Positions 7,083-16,395 of a DNA stretch of 51,417 bases are shown here, one piece after another (position 1 is the stretch's first letter; each line of letters begins with the position of its first letter). The DNA is from Alphaproteobacteria bacterium (GTDB taxonomy: Bacteria; Pseudomonadota; Alphaproteobacteria; CAAGCB01; CAG-977). The DNA lies in the NCBI GenBank assembly GCA_024413465.1, contig JAKSVU010000012.1, forward strand, positions 1 to 51,417. Direction: 5' to 3'. The notes under the pieces were generated by a model, which saw nothing but the letters and a program-made list of their open reading frames with translations, was not told the DNA's origin and did no database searches. A program made the position numbers and the translations under genes.

Positions 7083-7523
7083 TTAAACGCGAGGAAGAAC
7101 AACTTGTGTAAACAATTCATCAAAAGTTGTATATTCTTCCATTGTATCATGACCTGTAAAGTCTAATACTTCATATTTTTGTGTTTCAATATTGTAAACG
7201 TACAAATCATCATCTGCACGACCAAGGAGAACGTATCCTGATAATTCTGAACAATAATCAGCAAAATCTTCGTTTGCAGAAACGATATCAAGCAAGGTGT
7301 AATCGTTTTCTGGATCTGTCACTTGATCTGTTGAAAAGAATTCAATCCCGTTGAAAGCAAAACCGTTTACTGTACGCAAAAAGTCAATATAACCTTGTGG
7401 AATAGCTGGAAATTCAACTTCTGCCATATCTTTTTGGCATTGAGCTAAGTCCTTACTAGAAGCAGGACGCACAATCATAGCTGCTGGTTCGTTTTCAAGT
7501 TTTTTCAAAATATCTGCAATCAT
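7083..7523 (-). CDS. SMI1/KNR4 (SUKH)-family protein, YrhA-like
   Basis: 146 residues from ATG 7523, chosen because TAAGGA lies 7 bases upstream; a longer open frame to 7583 adds a Lys/Phe-rich N-terminus without a ribosome site. The fold pattern of SMI1/KNR4 (SUKH) proteins is recognisable: IPQGYIDFLRTVNGFAFNGI near the centre, GYVLLGRADDDLYVYN, then a C-terminal FDELFTQVVL helix. SUKH proteins are often immunity proteins against toxins, but the YrhA-like subgroup is also found as a stand-alone housekeeping gene. Here it is paired with queA and has no toxin neighbour. Function is unknown. Confidence 0.75.
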   Translation of the reverse strand: MIADILKKLENEPAAMIVRPASSKDLAQCQKDMAEVEFPAIPQGYIDFLRTVNGFAFNGIEFFSTDQVTDPENDYTLLDIVSANEDFADYCSELSGYVLLGRADDDLYVYNIETQKYEVLDFTGHDTMEEYTTFDELFTQVVLPRV

Positions 7524-7604
7524 TTTTTTATCCTTAACAAATGAAATTTGATTTATTTTATCAAAACAATTTTTTCTTTTCAATAAAATATCCGGATTTT
7601 AGAT

Positions 7605-7637
7605 AAAAAAAAGCCTCCCAAATTTGGGAGGTTCTTT
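7605..7637 (-). terminator. intrinsic terminator after tRNA-Leu
   Basis: A perfect 18-bp palindrome, CCTCCCAAATTTGGGAGG (7614-7631), is flanked by an A-run (7605-7612) that becomes a U-run in minus-strand RNA. It ends the tRNA-Leu transcript, so the SMI1/queA pair needs its own promoter. The T-run at 7633-7639 would also let it work on the plus strand. Confidence 0.8.
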
Positions 7638-7641
7638 TTAA

Positions 7642-7729
7642 TGGTGCCCCTGACTTGAATCGAACAAGCACGTCCGCGAAGGACAACAGATTTTGAGTCT
7701 GTCGCGTCTACCAATTCCGCCACAAGGGC
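7642..7729 (-). tRNA. tRNA-Leu (CAA)
   Basis: On the minus strand it starts GCCCTTGTGGCGGAATTGG and ends with an encoded CCA. The acceptor stem GCCCTTG pairs with CAGGGGC (one G-U). The anticodon loop is CTCAAAA inside an ACAGA/TCTGT stem, giving anticodon CAA. A long variable arm (TGTCCTTCGCGGACG) and TTCGATT T-loop confirm a class II leucine tRNA, which reads UUG. Confidence 0.95.
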
Positions 7730-7745
7730 ACTCAAAACAAAGTGA

Positions 7746-7773
7746 AATATAACCAAAAATTAGAACTTGTCAA
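7746..7773 (-). promoter_or_regulatory. sigma-70 promoter of tRNA-Leu
   Basis: On the minus strand TTGACA (7773-7768), a 16-base spacer and TATATT (7751-7746) lie 17 bases before the tRNA 5' end. This is a near-consensus housekeeping promoter. Confidence 0.65.
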
Positions 7774-7828
7774 GATGATTTTAAAAAATTATTCGTTTTT
7801 TTTTAACCTTTTTTCAAGAATAAAATAA

Positions 7829-7854
7829 GGGAGACTTTGAAAACAAAGTCTCCC
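7829..7854 (-). terminator. intrinsic terminator after the coiled-coil gene
   Basis: A perfect 11-bp stem GGGAGACTTTG / CAAAGTCTCCC with an AAAA loop lies 21 bases beyond the stop of the minus-strand coiled-coil gene, followed in that direction by a U-rich run. Confidence 0.8.
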
Positions 7855-7875
7855 CCGTAATAAAATAATTAAAAC

Positions 7876-10800
7876 TTATGCTTCGTGCGAGAAAATCTTG
7901 AACAGAAGCGTATAAAGATGTCCTGCTTCAGACCCTAACAAAACCGTCGTCAAAACGTCTGACCGTTCAGTCTGTTCAGCACGCGCCAATAAATCTTCAA
8001 AGGTTGACATATACTTTGATACGAATTCACGGAATTCTGTATCTTCTGTAAATTTATCCGTTAACTTACGAACTTGATTCTTATCAATTACCTTTGATAA
8101 ATAACGAATAAAGGCAGCTCTATCACCAGAATAATAGCGTTTCCACAAATCTTCTTCTACGGATGGGGTAAAGATACGCGCAATATCAACACCCAAAGAC
8201 TGTAATTTTTCCGTAATAGCAGAAGCTTCATTAAGAAAACGTTTCGTATCAGCTTCTTCTTTCTTCTTATCAAGAGCGTTAATATATTCTTCTGCAGATT
8301 TAGAAGCAGAAATAAGAGCCTGAACTTGACGGTTAAATGCCCCACCCAATTTAATAGATTGAGCAGAAATACGTTCACCTGATTCACTGATTTCTTTAGC
8401 ATTACTTTGCATAACGTTCAGTAAATCTTGTAATTTTTTCAGAGCATCATCAGCTGAAATTGACAAAAGTTTTGATTGATCATCAAATTTTTCACCTGAT
8501 TTTTCAACTTCTTGAGCAATACGTTCAGAATTTCCTGCAACTTCACTAATCATTGCACGCAAGCGTTGTCCAGCCAAATCAATTTGAATAACTCCCTTAT
8601 CAGACATATCTTCAAATTCTTTACCAATTTGATGGACAGTATCATTTAATGAACGAATCTTATTATTTGCATCTTCAGCTGATTTATTAAAATCAAGTGC
8701 GCGTTCACGCAAAACAACACCACAATTCTTGATTGATTTTTGTGCTTCTTCGGACAAACGAGCAACCTGGTGAGATTGAACAATAAATGTATCTCCTGTC
8801 GATTCAAGCTGTTGACGAGCCATCTCACAAGTTGCTTCAATCATTGAAGTTTTTCCTTCAAATGCTTGTCCAACTTCAGCTAATTCGTTGATAGCTGTTT
8901 GAGAAACAGAAGAAAGCAAGTTTGATTTTTCCTCCAACATATCAGAAACTGTCTTTGAACGAGCCATGCAATCTTCAGCTGTCTTTGTAGCTTCATCATT
9001 ACGACGACGTAAATTTTCTCCCATTGCATCAAGCTCAAAACCAATACGAGAAGAAGCTGCCAATAAATCATTTGTATTCTGACGAACAGCTTCATTGATA
9101 GCATGAATTTGATTCATTACGTCTTCAGCAGCTTCTTTCAAATATGCTGTCTGATGTCCAAGTGATGCTTCACCCAATCTAGATTGGGTAGCAACCATAT
9201 TTGACGTATCACTTAAATCAATAATATGACGTTGCATTGAATCTCGAATCATCAAAGCTTGTTGTGTTGATTTTGCAGATTGTTTTTGTAAGTTTTCAGT
9301 TTGAACTTCAATTTCTGATCTTAATCCTTCAACTTTTTGAACAAGATCGTTTGCCATTTGAGCAAAGGTTTCATGTTTGCGTTCCAAAGCATCTAAGTTT
9401 TCAACACTCTTCGTCGTAATATCAGATAAAACACCTGACATTTCTTTCGTTTTGTTTGTAAAGAGTTCCATTGCATCGTTAATTTTATTTTTAGCAACAA
9501 AGCTAACGTTTGACAAATTGTCTCCTTGTGTTGTTAGAGCAGAACCAACAGCTTCCAATTGATTTACCGTCATTTCAGAAGCATTTGCTAATTCTTTCGT
9601 TTGGACACTCAATCCTTCTTCGATTAAACGAATTCTGGAGACGAGGCGTTCCAAATCCTTATCAGCTTGTTCAGATTGTTCACGCAACATTGTCGTTGCA
9701 ATCGTCGTTTGTTCAGCCACCTTATCAGAAACCTGATCCAAAACGTCACTTTGACGCGCAAAGACGTCTTCTAATTCATGACCTTTCGTTGTCAATTGAT
9801 CAGCAGCAGAAGTTGCAGATTGTAACAATTTGCCAGCATCTTCACTGATTTTTCTGAATTGTTCATCCAACAAAGCAACAACTTTGTCTGTTTTGGATTT
9901 CAATAAATCTGTAGAAATATCCATTTGTGTTGTTTGACGAGCAATTTCGTTTGTAATTTCTTCTGTATAACCTGTCATTCTTTGAGCAGAAGAATCCAAC
10001 AAATCTTTGTGTCTTGTCAATTCTTCGTGCATCATTGTATTGACACGGATCATTTGTTGTGAAGACAAATCTAAAGCAGAAACACGATTTGCCAAATTCA
10101 GATCCAATTCAGAGAACTTGTCGGTAACCTGACTTGATTTTGCAATAGCTGATTCAAGTTGCATTGCCATCTTTTCAACTGTTTGAGCAGTCCGAGCTTC
10201 TAACAAATCAGCAATTGAAGTCAAATCATCTGATTGATCTTTCAATTCCTGTTTAATACTTTCAATCTTGTTTGAAGTCGTCGTAATGTATTTTTCCTGT
10301 TGTGCTAAACTTGTTTCAGAAACAAGTGTCTGAGAAACGAGAGCACTACTCAAATCTGCTAATTCACCAGAATGTTTCATCAAACGGTTGCAAATATCAT
10401 CCGTTTCTTCACCAGCGGCATTCATGCCACTGTGAACAGCTTCAATCGTATCTTCAAATTTCTGTTTCAAGCTTCCAACTTTTTCTAATGAAGAATCTAA
10501 GACTGTTGCCAAAATACTTGATTTAGCTTCCATTGTATCTGCCACAGCTTCGGAATTTGTCTTAATCGTTTTAAGAGCGTTATCCAAAACTTGTGTTTTC
10601 ATATCAACACTGTCTGCAACTTTTTGCAACTGATCATACATGCTATCGCTGACAAGATTGATTCCTTCTGCCTTTCCATTAAGAGCATCTGTAACCGTTG
10701 TAATTTGTTCAACAGCTGTTGAAGAAGCGTTATCTATTTCAGAAATATAGGTATCCAACGTTGTTTCGATTGTTCTAAAGCGTGTAACAATTTTTTCAGC

Positions 10801-12000
10801 TTCTGCGTCCAACAATGCATTTTGTTCTTTGAAAGTAGATAATAATTTTTCAGAGGTTTCTGATAATTTTTCGTCCTTATTTGAAATTTCTGTCGTTTGA
10901 TAATCAAAGACTGCTGATAAGCGTTCAGTTCTCTTTTCAATATCATTAATCATGGCTTCAGTATTATGTTTAGCCCGATTTGACATTTCTTCCAAACTGC
11001 AAACCTGATCTTGTAATTCAACGTTCACTGCGGACAAGCTATCTCGCGCATCACGCGTTGATTTTTCAATCAATTCAAGTTGTTCCATAACGTCTTGCTT
11101 AATTTGACTAGATTGTTCTGCTAATTCCGTATGAATTTTATTCCCTGCAGAAGTAATGATTTCAGCATGTTTAGCAATTTCATTTGCAGCAATGGAAGTC
11201 TGTTCTGCCATCACATCACGAGCAATTTCACTTGCTTTCGTCAAAAACGTTCCTTGTTCGCGCAATTCCTGACTGATTTGCAAGGTCTTATCCGTTAAAT
11301 TATCCCCTGTTGCTTTTAAATTTTCAGTACTGTCTTTCAACAAAGTACAAGTTTGTGTTAAAACGTTTGAAGATTCTTGCGTTGCATTTTGTAATCCAGT
11401 TAAATTTTCTTGTAAGGTTGATAAAGTTCTATCCGTTTGATTTGAAGCAGTTGTGCAAGTTTCTTCCAAAACTTTTGTCTGTGTGGCAATTTTTTCGATA
11501 TTTGTTTTTAAATTTGAATCAAAAGTTTCTGCTAATGCGTTCAAATCCGTTATTTTATTCCCAATTAACTTGTTAACCGATTCGGAACAATTGGAAATTT
11601 TCGAATAAGCTTCATTCAATTCTTTTGCTTGTTCTTTGATTTCATCCAACAAGTTGTGAACGTATAGCTTTGATTGGCTGTCCGGCGTTGTCATTTGAGC
11701 TATAAAATTCGCCAACTTCGTTGATTCTTTCAAATAGCGTTTGTGGGCATAAATAAATGCGGCGCCTACCCAAATCAAACCTATCGGTGAAAGAAAACCA
11801 GCCAACATACTGAAATATTCAGCAGGCATCATCTGTAAACGGCTTTCCCACCAGCCACTTACATCTAGCCACATACAAGCTAAAATAACCCAGATTAGTG
11901 TTAAAATAGCACCAGCCCAAATAGCAGTTTTGTCGGCAGTTTTATCATTTTCAATGGTAGAAAATAAAATTTTTTCATCTTGAATTTGTTCGTCGGACAT
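7876..12000 (-). CDS. giant membrane-anchored coiled-coil protein (TipN-like architecture)
   Basis: 1374 residues. A short cytoplasmic N-terminus is followed by two transmembrane helices (about 26-45 and 62-85), and then about 1150 residues of low-Pro, Lys/Glu/Gln/Ser/Thr-rich heptad sequence with near-repeats such as LxxxSxxAxxxL and TxExLxxQ, which predicts a very long coiled coil. The last about 110 residues (from IDKNQVRKLTDKF) look globular. Two N-terminal membrane helices plus a huge cytoplasmic coiled coil is the layout of TipN, the Caulobacter new-pole marker, and long proteins of this kind are common near ileS-type housekeeping genes in Alphaproteobacteria. No chemoreceptor hairpin signature (E-x-A-R-A-G) is visible, so it is not a methyl-accepting protein despite the similar composition. 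It probably acts as a polar or envelope scaffold; this is inferred from architecture only. It is divergent from ileS. Confidence 0.65.
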   Translation of the reverse strand: MSDEQIQDEKILFSTIENDKTADKTAIWAGAILTLIWVILACMWLDVSGWWESRLQMMPAEYFSMLAGFLSPIGLIWVGAAFIYAHKRYLKESTKLANFIAQMTTPDSQSKLYVHNLLDEIKEQAKELNEAYSKISNCSESVNKLIGNKITDLNALAETFDSNLKTNIEKIATQTKVLEETCTTASNQTDRTLSTLQENLTGLQNATQESSNVLTQTCTLLKDSTENLKATGDNLTDKTLQISQELREQGTFLTKASEIARDVMAEQTSIAANEIAKHAEIITSAGNKIHTELAEQSSQIKQDVMEQLELIEKSTRDARDSLSAVNVELQDQVCSLEEMSNRAKHNTEAMINDIEKRTERLSAVFDYQTTEISNKDEKLSETSEKLLSTFKEQNALLDAEAEKIVTRFRTIETTLDTYISEIDNASSTAVEQITTVTDALNGKAEGINLVSDSMYDQLQKVADSVDMKTQVLDNALKTIKTNSEAVADTMEAKSSILATVLDSSLEKVGSLKQKFEDTIEAVHSGMNAAGEETDDICNRLMKHSGELADLSSALVSQTLVSETSLAQQEKYITTTSNKIESIKQELKDQSDDLTSIADLLEARTAQTVEKMAMQLESAIAKSSQVTDKFSELDLNLANRVSALDLSSQQMIRVNTMMHEELTRHKDLLDSSAQRMTGYTEEITNEIARQTTQMDISTDLLKSKTDKVVALLDEQFRKISEDAGKLLQSATSAADQLTTKGHELEDVFARQSDVLDQVSDKVAEQTTIATTMLREQSEQADKDLERLVSRIRLIEEGLSVQTKELANASEMTVNQLEAVGSALTTQGDNLSNVSFVAKNKINDAMELFTNKTKEMSGVLSDITTKSVENLDALERKHETFAQMANDLVQKVEGLRSEIEVQTENLQKQSAKSTQQALMIRDSMQRHIIDLSDTSNMVATQSRLGEASLGHQTAYLKEAAEDVMNQIHAINEAVRQNTNDLLAASSRIGFELDAMGENLRRRNDEATKTAEDCMARSKTVSDMLEEKSNLLSSVSQTAINELAEVGQAFEGKTSMIEATCEMARQQLESTGDTFIVQSHQVARLSEEAQKSIKNCGVVLRERALDFNKSAEDANNKIRSLNDTVHQIGKEFEDMSDKGVIQIDLAGQRLRAMISEVAGNSERIAQEVEKSGEKFDDQSKLLSISADDALKKLQDLLNVMQSNAKEISESGERISAQSIKLGGAFNRQVQALISASKSAEEYINALDKKKEEADTKRFLNEASAITEKLQSLGVDIARIFTPSVEEDLWKRYYSGDRAAFIRYLSKVIDKNQVRKLTDKFTEDTEFREFVSKYMSTFEDLLARAEQTERSDVLTTVLLGSEAGHLYTLLFKIFSHEA

Positions 12001-12057
12001 TGGTTTTCCCTTTTATCAAAAAACACATATGACAAAATCCACGAATTTTTTGGATTC

Positions 12058-12076
12058 GTCAATGATTATCATTGAC
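12058..12076. promoter_or_regulatory. 19-bp perfect palindrome resembling a Fur box
   Basis: GTCAATGAT-T-ATCATTGAC is a perfect 9-bp inverted repeat around one base, in the divergent region between the coiled-coil gene and ileS. Its core AATGATTATCATT matches the centre of the Fur consensus, while the outer three bases on each side differ at two positions each. A smaller inverted repeat (ACGAAT/ATTCGT, 12041-12059) lies beside it. It is an operator for some dimeric regulator; Fur is only a candidate. Confidence 0.4.
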
Positions 12077-12140
12077 AATATCACTATTCTGGTTAAAAAA
12101 GACTTATAAAAATTATTCTTTTTAAAAAAAAGAGGCATCG

Positions 12141-15100
12141 ATGACAAAAACAAAATATTATCCAGAAATTCAGCCAAAAGCAGATTTCCCAGCAATGGAA
12201 GAAGAAATCTTGAAGTTCTGGCATGAACAGGAAACATTTAAAAAATCTATTTCAAAGCGTGACGCTGGTGCAAAAGGATCAAACGAATACGTTTTTTATG
12301 ATGGACCTCCATTTGCTAATGGTTTGCCACACTATGGCCATTTGGTAACAGGATACGTCAAAGATATTATTCCTCGTTATCAAACAATGCGCGGTCATCG
12401 TGTAGAACGCCGTTTTGGATGGGATTGCCACGGATTACCAGCTGAAATGGATACAGAAAAACATCTTGGTATTTCTGGTCGTGCAGCTATTTCACAGTTC
12501 GGAATTGGTAAATTTAACGAAACGTGTAAAAAACGTGTTTTGATGTACACAAATGAATGGCAACAAACTGTCACTCGTCAGGCTCGTTGGGTTGCTTTTG
12601 ATAATGACTACAAAACAATGGATTTACCATATATGGAATCTATTATTTGGGCATTCAAAGAACTCTATAACAAAGGTTTGATGTATGAAGGCGTTCGTAT
12701 TTTGCCATACAGCTGGGCTGCAGAAACACCTGTTTCAAACTTTGAAACTCGTATGGATAACTCTTATCGTGAACGCGAAGATCCATCTGTCACGATTATG
12801 TTCCAATTAAATCCTGTTGAAGGAGAAACAAAACCAATTAAGGTTTTAGCTTGGACAACGACACCATGGACACTCCCTTCTAACTTAGCATTGTGCGTCA
12901 ATAAAGATATCGATTATGATATTTACGAAGAAGATGGCGTTCAATACGTTTTAGCTTCTGCTTTGGTTGGCAGATATAAACGCGAATTGGCAAATGCTGA
13001 AAAAGTAAAAACGATTAAAGGATCTGATTTGGTTGGCAGAACGTATCAACCTTTATTTGATTACTTTGCAGGAACAAAAAATTGCTTCCAAATTATTTGT
13101 GCTGATTATGTTTCTGTTGAAGACGGTACCGGTATCGTCCATATTGCTCCAGGCTTTGGTGAAGACGATATGAATGCTTGTATTCCATACAACATTCCTG
13201 TCATTTGCCCTGTCGATGGAAAAGGTTGCTTCACAAAAGAAGTTCCTGATTATGAAGGTTTACAAGTTTTTAAAGCAAACGAACCAATTATTAAACGCTT
13301 AAAAGCTGAAGGTAAACTCGTTCGCAAAGAAATGTATAAACATAACTATCCACATTGTTGGAGAACAGATACACCTTTAATTTACAAGGCTATTAACAGC
13401 TGGTTTGTCAAGGTAACAGAATTCCGCGATCAAATGGTGAAAAACAATCAAACGATTAACTGGATTCCAGAACACGTTAAAAATGGTGCTATGGGAATGT
13501 GGTTAGAAGGAGCTCGCGATTGGTCTATTTCCAGAAACAGATTCTGGGGAACACCTATTCCTGTTTGGAAATCTGATGATCCAAAATATCCTCGTGTAGA
13601 CGTTTATGGCTCTATTGCTGAATTGGAACGTGATTTTGGTGTTAAAGTAACTGATTTACACCGTCCGTTCATTGATACACTCGTTCGTCCAAATCCAGAC
13701 GATCCAACGGGTAAATCAATGATGCGTCGTGTCGAAGACGTTTTAGACTGTTGGTTTGAATCAGGTTCTATGCCTTTCGCACAAGTTCATTATCCATTTG
13801 AAAACAAAGAATGGTTTGAAAATCATTCTCCTGCAGATTTCATCGTGGAATATTTGGCTCAAACTCGTGGTTGGTTCTATACCTTGATGGTAATGAGTAC
13901 AGCATTGTTTAATCGAGCTCCGTTCAAAACCTGCTTGTGCCATGGCGTTGTGTTAGATGAAAATCAACAAAAGTTATCAAAACGCTTACGCAACTACCCG
14001 GATCCAAACGACGTATTCAAAACTTTAGGTTCTGATGCTTTGCGTTGGTTCTTAGTTTCTAGCCCAATTTTGCGTGGTGGAAACTTATCTATCGACCGTG
14101 AAGGAAAAGAAATTGCAAAAGCTTCTCGAAAAGCTTTAATTCCATTATGGAATGCTTTCTATTTCTTTACTTTGTATGCAAATGCTGAAGGACTAAAAGC
14201 AAAAATCATCACGAAACCAACTGATGTGTTAGATCGCTATATTTTAGCAAAAACACGCGAATTGGTTAAAAATTTGACAGAAAAATTGGATGAATGTGAT
14301 ATCGTTGCAGCTTGCAGTGACGTTGTTGATTTCTTGGAAATCATGAACAACTGGTATATTCGTCGTTCTCGTGCTCGTTTCTGGGATATTTCTACAGGAA
14401 CAGAAGCATTTGACACTCTCTATACCGTTTTGGTCACCTTGTCTAAAGCAATGGCTCCATTACTTCCATTGACTTGTGAATATATTTACAAATCATTGAC
14501 TGGTGAAGAAAGTGTTCATTTGGTTGATTATCCCGATTACAAACAATTTGATGCAAATGATGAGCTTGTCAGCGATATGGATTTTGTTCGTGCAGTTTGC
14601 TCAACGGCAAAATCAATTCGTGAAGACAACAAATTGCGCAACCGTTTGCCATTGGCTTCAATGACAATTGCTGGAAATAAATCTGAACGCTTAAATGCTT
14701 ACGTTGATCTAATTGAAGATGAAGTAAACGTAAAATCAGTTGTCTTAGGTAAGGATGTTTCTGAATTAGCAGATAATTTATTATACATCTTTACCCCAAT
14801 CGTTGGAAAGCGTCTCGGCCGTTATATGAAGGATATCTTAGCTGCTTCAAAGACAAATGAATGGTCTAAGAATGCTGACGGCACCTTATCCATCGCTGGA
14901 CAAATTTTAAACGCTGACGAATTTGAATTGCGTCTTGTTTTAAAAGATGGAAAAGCTGGATTAGCTTTACCTGATAACACAGCAGTCGTTGTTCTTGATA
15001 CAACTGTTCGTCCAGAACTAGAACGCGAAGGGATTGCTCGTGACTTTGTCCGCAGTATTCAAGCAAAGCGTAAAGAAAATGACTTTGACGTTTCTGATCG

Positions 15101-15275
15101 TATTATCGTTGCTTATGATTCAGCAGATGATTTGATTATTCAAGCTTTGACAGAGTATAAAGATTACGTTTCTGAACAAGTCTTGGCTGTTGAATTTAAA
15201 CACGAAACTGGATTAACTGGTGATACGGAAGAAATTGGAACAGGAAATGTTACTTTCACTTTAACGAAGAAATAA
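12141..15275 (+). CDS. ileS: isoleucyl-tRNA synthetase, eukaryote-like type
   Basis: 1044 residues. It charges tRNA-Ile with isoleucine. The class I signatures are present: HYGH at residues 64-67 in the form PHYGHLVTGYVKD, GWDCHGLPAE, and KLSKR near 610. The editing (CP1) domain has the conserved WTTTPWTLPSNLAL near 237-250. The C-terminal anticodon-binding half includes NNWYIRRSRARFW. The PHYGH and GWDCHGLPAE contexts and the length (over 1000 residues, ending without a C-terminal zinc finger) place it with the type 2 or eukaryote-like enzymes, which are typical of several alphaproteobacterial lineages and are usually less sensitive to mupirocin. It stands alone, followed by a strong terminator. 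Confidence 0.97.
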   Translation: MTKTKYYPEIQPKADFPAMEEEILKFWHEQETFKKSISKRDAGAKGSNEYVFYDGPPFANGLPHYGHLVTGYVKDIIPRYQTMRGHRVERRFGWDCHGLPAEMDTEKHLGISGRAAISQFGIGKFNETCKKRVLMYTNEWQQTVTRQARWVAFDNDYKTMDLPYMESIIWAFKELYNKGLMYEGVRILPYSWAAETPVSNFETRMDNSYREREDPSVTIMFQLNPVEGETKPIKVLAWTTTPWTLPSNLALCVNKDIDYDIYEEDGVQYVLASALVGRYKRELANAEKVKTIKGSDLVGRTYQPLFDYFAGTKNCFQIICADYVSVEDGTGIVHIAPGFGEDDMNACIPYNIPVICPVDGKGCFTKEVPDYEGLQVFKANEPIIKRLKAEGKLVRKEMYKHNYPHCWRTDTPLIYKAINSWFVKVTEFRDQMVKNNQTINWIPEHVKNGAMGMWLEGARDWSISRNRFWGTPIPVWKSDDPKYPRVDVYGSIAELERDFGVKVTDLHRPFIDTLVRPNPDDPTGKSMMRRVEDVLDCWFESGSMPFAQVHYPFENKEWFENHSPADFIVEYLAQTRGWFYTLMVMSTALFNRAPFKTCLCHGVVLDENQQKLSKRLRNYPDPNDVFKTLGSDALRWFLVSSPILRGGNLSIDREGKEIAKASRKALIPLWNAFYFFTLYANAEGLKAKIITKPTDVLDRYILAKTRELVKNLTEKLDECDIVAACSDVVDFLEIMNNWYIRRSRARFWDISTGTEAFDTLYTVLVTLSKAMAPLLPLTCEYIYKSLTGEESVHLVDYPDYKQFDANDELVSDMDFVRAVCSTAKSIREDNKLRNRLPLASMTIAGNKSERLNAYVDLIEDEVNVKSVVLGKDVSELADNLLYIFTPIVGKRLGRYMKDILAASKTNEWSKNADGTLSIAGQILNADEFELRLVLKDGKAGLALPDNTAVVVLDTTVRPELEREGIARDFVRSIQAKRKENDFDVSDRIIVAYDSADDLIIQALTEYKDYVSEQVLAVEFKHETGLTGDTEEIGTGNVTFTLTKK

Positions 15276-15278
15276 TCA

Positions 15279-15304
15279 AAAGGGGGATTTTAAAATCCCC
15301 CTTT
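15279..15304 (+). terminator. intrinsic terminator of ileS
   Basis: A palindromic stem AAAGGGGGATTTTAAAATCCCCCTTT starts 3 bases after the ileS stop and is followed by a T-rich stretch. Its 5' arm is repeated around the ribosome-binding site of the next gene (15343-15353). Confidence 0.85.
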
Positions 15305-15330
15305 ACTTTTTATGTTAAAAACAATATAAT
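15302..15330 (+). promoter_or_regulatory. promoter of the HExxH protein gene
   Basis: TTTACT (15302-15307), a 17-base spacer and TATAAT (15325-15330). The start would fall near 15337, leaving a leader of about 17 bases that contains the AGGGGG ribosome site. The -35 element overlaps the end of the ileS terminator. Confidence 0.45.
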
Positions 15331-15353
15331 TTATCAGTACAAAAAGGGGGATT

Positions 15354-16379
15354 ATGTCTGAAAAATCATCTATATTAGGTCAAATATTTTCCAGCAAAAT
15401 TTTGCGTGGAGGATATAGTGATGAACGTTGTGAACTTGATTTTCCAATGAAAGGAACAGATCAAGAAAAACGTCGTTTAACCTATTTAGTGAATACAATA
15501 TCCCGTTCTTCTGAAATTGGTAAAGCTGTTCTATCAGATGCTGCAAAAGCTGGATTTGAACTTTCTTTTGAAATGCAACCTGGAACATGTGGTTATTGTG
15601 GACGAGATGAAGAAACAAAAAAGCCACACATTGTTTTAAATCCAACATTGAGTGATAACGAATTAATCACCACTTTAGCTCATGAAGCAAGACATGCTCA
15701 ACAAGATACGCGGGGATGCACTTATGAATTCGGTGATTGCACTCCGAAATCAGAAATTATGCTTTATCGTGCAATGGAAGCTGATGCTCAAGCAACGTCG
15801 TTGATGACGTGTTTAGATATTCGGGAAAAAACAGGGAATGCTGGTCCATTAAATAAATTTCGTAGTGAAAGTTCAATTATCGCAAATAAAATACCTCGTG
15901 AAATTTTGAATAATAAAATTCCTTTCAAACCAACAAATGTTCTTTACCAACAAGCTTTTGATGGATGGTATGAGGATGGAAAAATGATGTATGCGTATGA
16001 AAATGCTTATATCTCTAGACCAATGGCAAGATATCGTGAAAAAGAATCTTTCAGTGAACATCCTTATGACAAAAAATTAACTTCAGCACAAATTGTCAGT
16101 ATGGTTTGTGTCAATGCAGATGGAAAAAGTTATTGGGAAAATAAACAAAATGTCCTTGAAACACCTGACAAATTGAAAATAAATAGCTCTACAGCAGAAT
16201 ATATGAAAGCATTTTTTGGTCATCGCCAACACAAGACTGGTCAAGCTCCTGATCCAGAATTGAAGACTATACCTATTGAAAAATGCTTTGGCTTGACAAC
16301 TATGAATGAAGCAATGGGATTTTCACAAGATTTCTTTAAAAAATCTCTCCTTTTGAAAAAGAAAACTCAACAACGATAG
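15354..16379 (+). CDS. putative zinc metallopeptidase domain protein (DUF6782-like)
   Basis: 341 residues, no signal peptide or membrane segment. TLAHEARHAQQD at about residues 105-116 contains HExxH, the zinc-protease motif, and is followed about 30 residues later by EADAQATSL, a plausible third glutamate ligand. CGYCGRDEE near 80 could be half of a metal knuckle. The remainder is not recognised. AGGGGG lies very close to the ATG (3 bases), an unusually short spacing. Relatives are described only as putative metallopeptidases in host-associated Alphaproteobacteria. It precedes the epimerase gene by 16 bases, so they are probably co-transcribed, with no obvious functional link. Confidence 0.6.
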   Translation: MSEKSSILGQIFSSKILRGGYSDERCELDFPMKGTDQEKRRLTYLVNTISRSSEIGKAVLSDAAKAGFELSFEMQPGTCGYCGRDEETKKPHIVLNPTLSDNELITTLAHEARHAQQDTRGCTYEFGDCTPKSEIMLYRAMEADAQATSLMTCLDIREKTGNAGPLNKFRSESSIIANKIPREILNNKIPFKPTNVLYQQAFDGWYEDGKMMYAYENAYISRPMARYREKESFSEHPYDKKLTSAQIVSMVCVNADGKSYWENKQNVLETPDKLKINSSTAEYMKAFFGHRQHKTGQAPDPELKTIPIEKCFGLTTMNEAMGFSQDFFKKSLLLKKKTQQR

Positions 16380-16395
16380 AAACAAGGAACATTTT

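Noticed and set aside
8157-11576. Several open frames of 60-112 residues on both strands inside the coiled-coil gene
   Set aside because: Shadows of the repetitive heptad codons; the 1374-residue frame is uninterrupted and explains the region.
7876-12000. Methyl-accepting chemotaxis protein
   Set aside because: The composition is similar, but no HAMP domain and no conserved signalling hairpin were found, and the length is about twice the usual.
12016-12237. 73-residue minus-strand open frame between the coiled-coil gene and ileS
   Set aside because: It covers the ileS start on the opposite strand, with an implausible sequence and no ribosome site.
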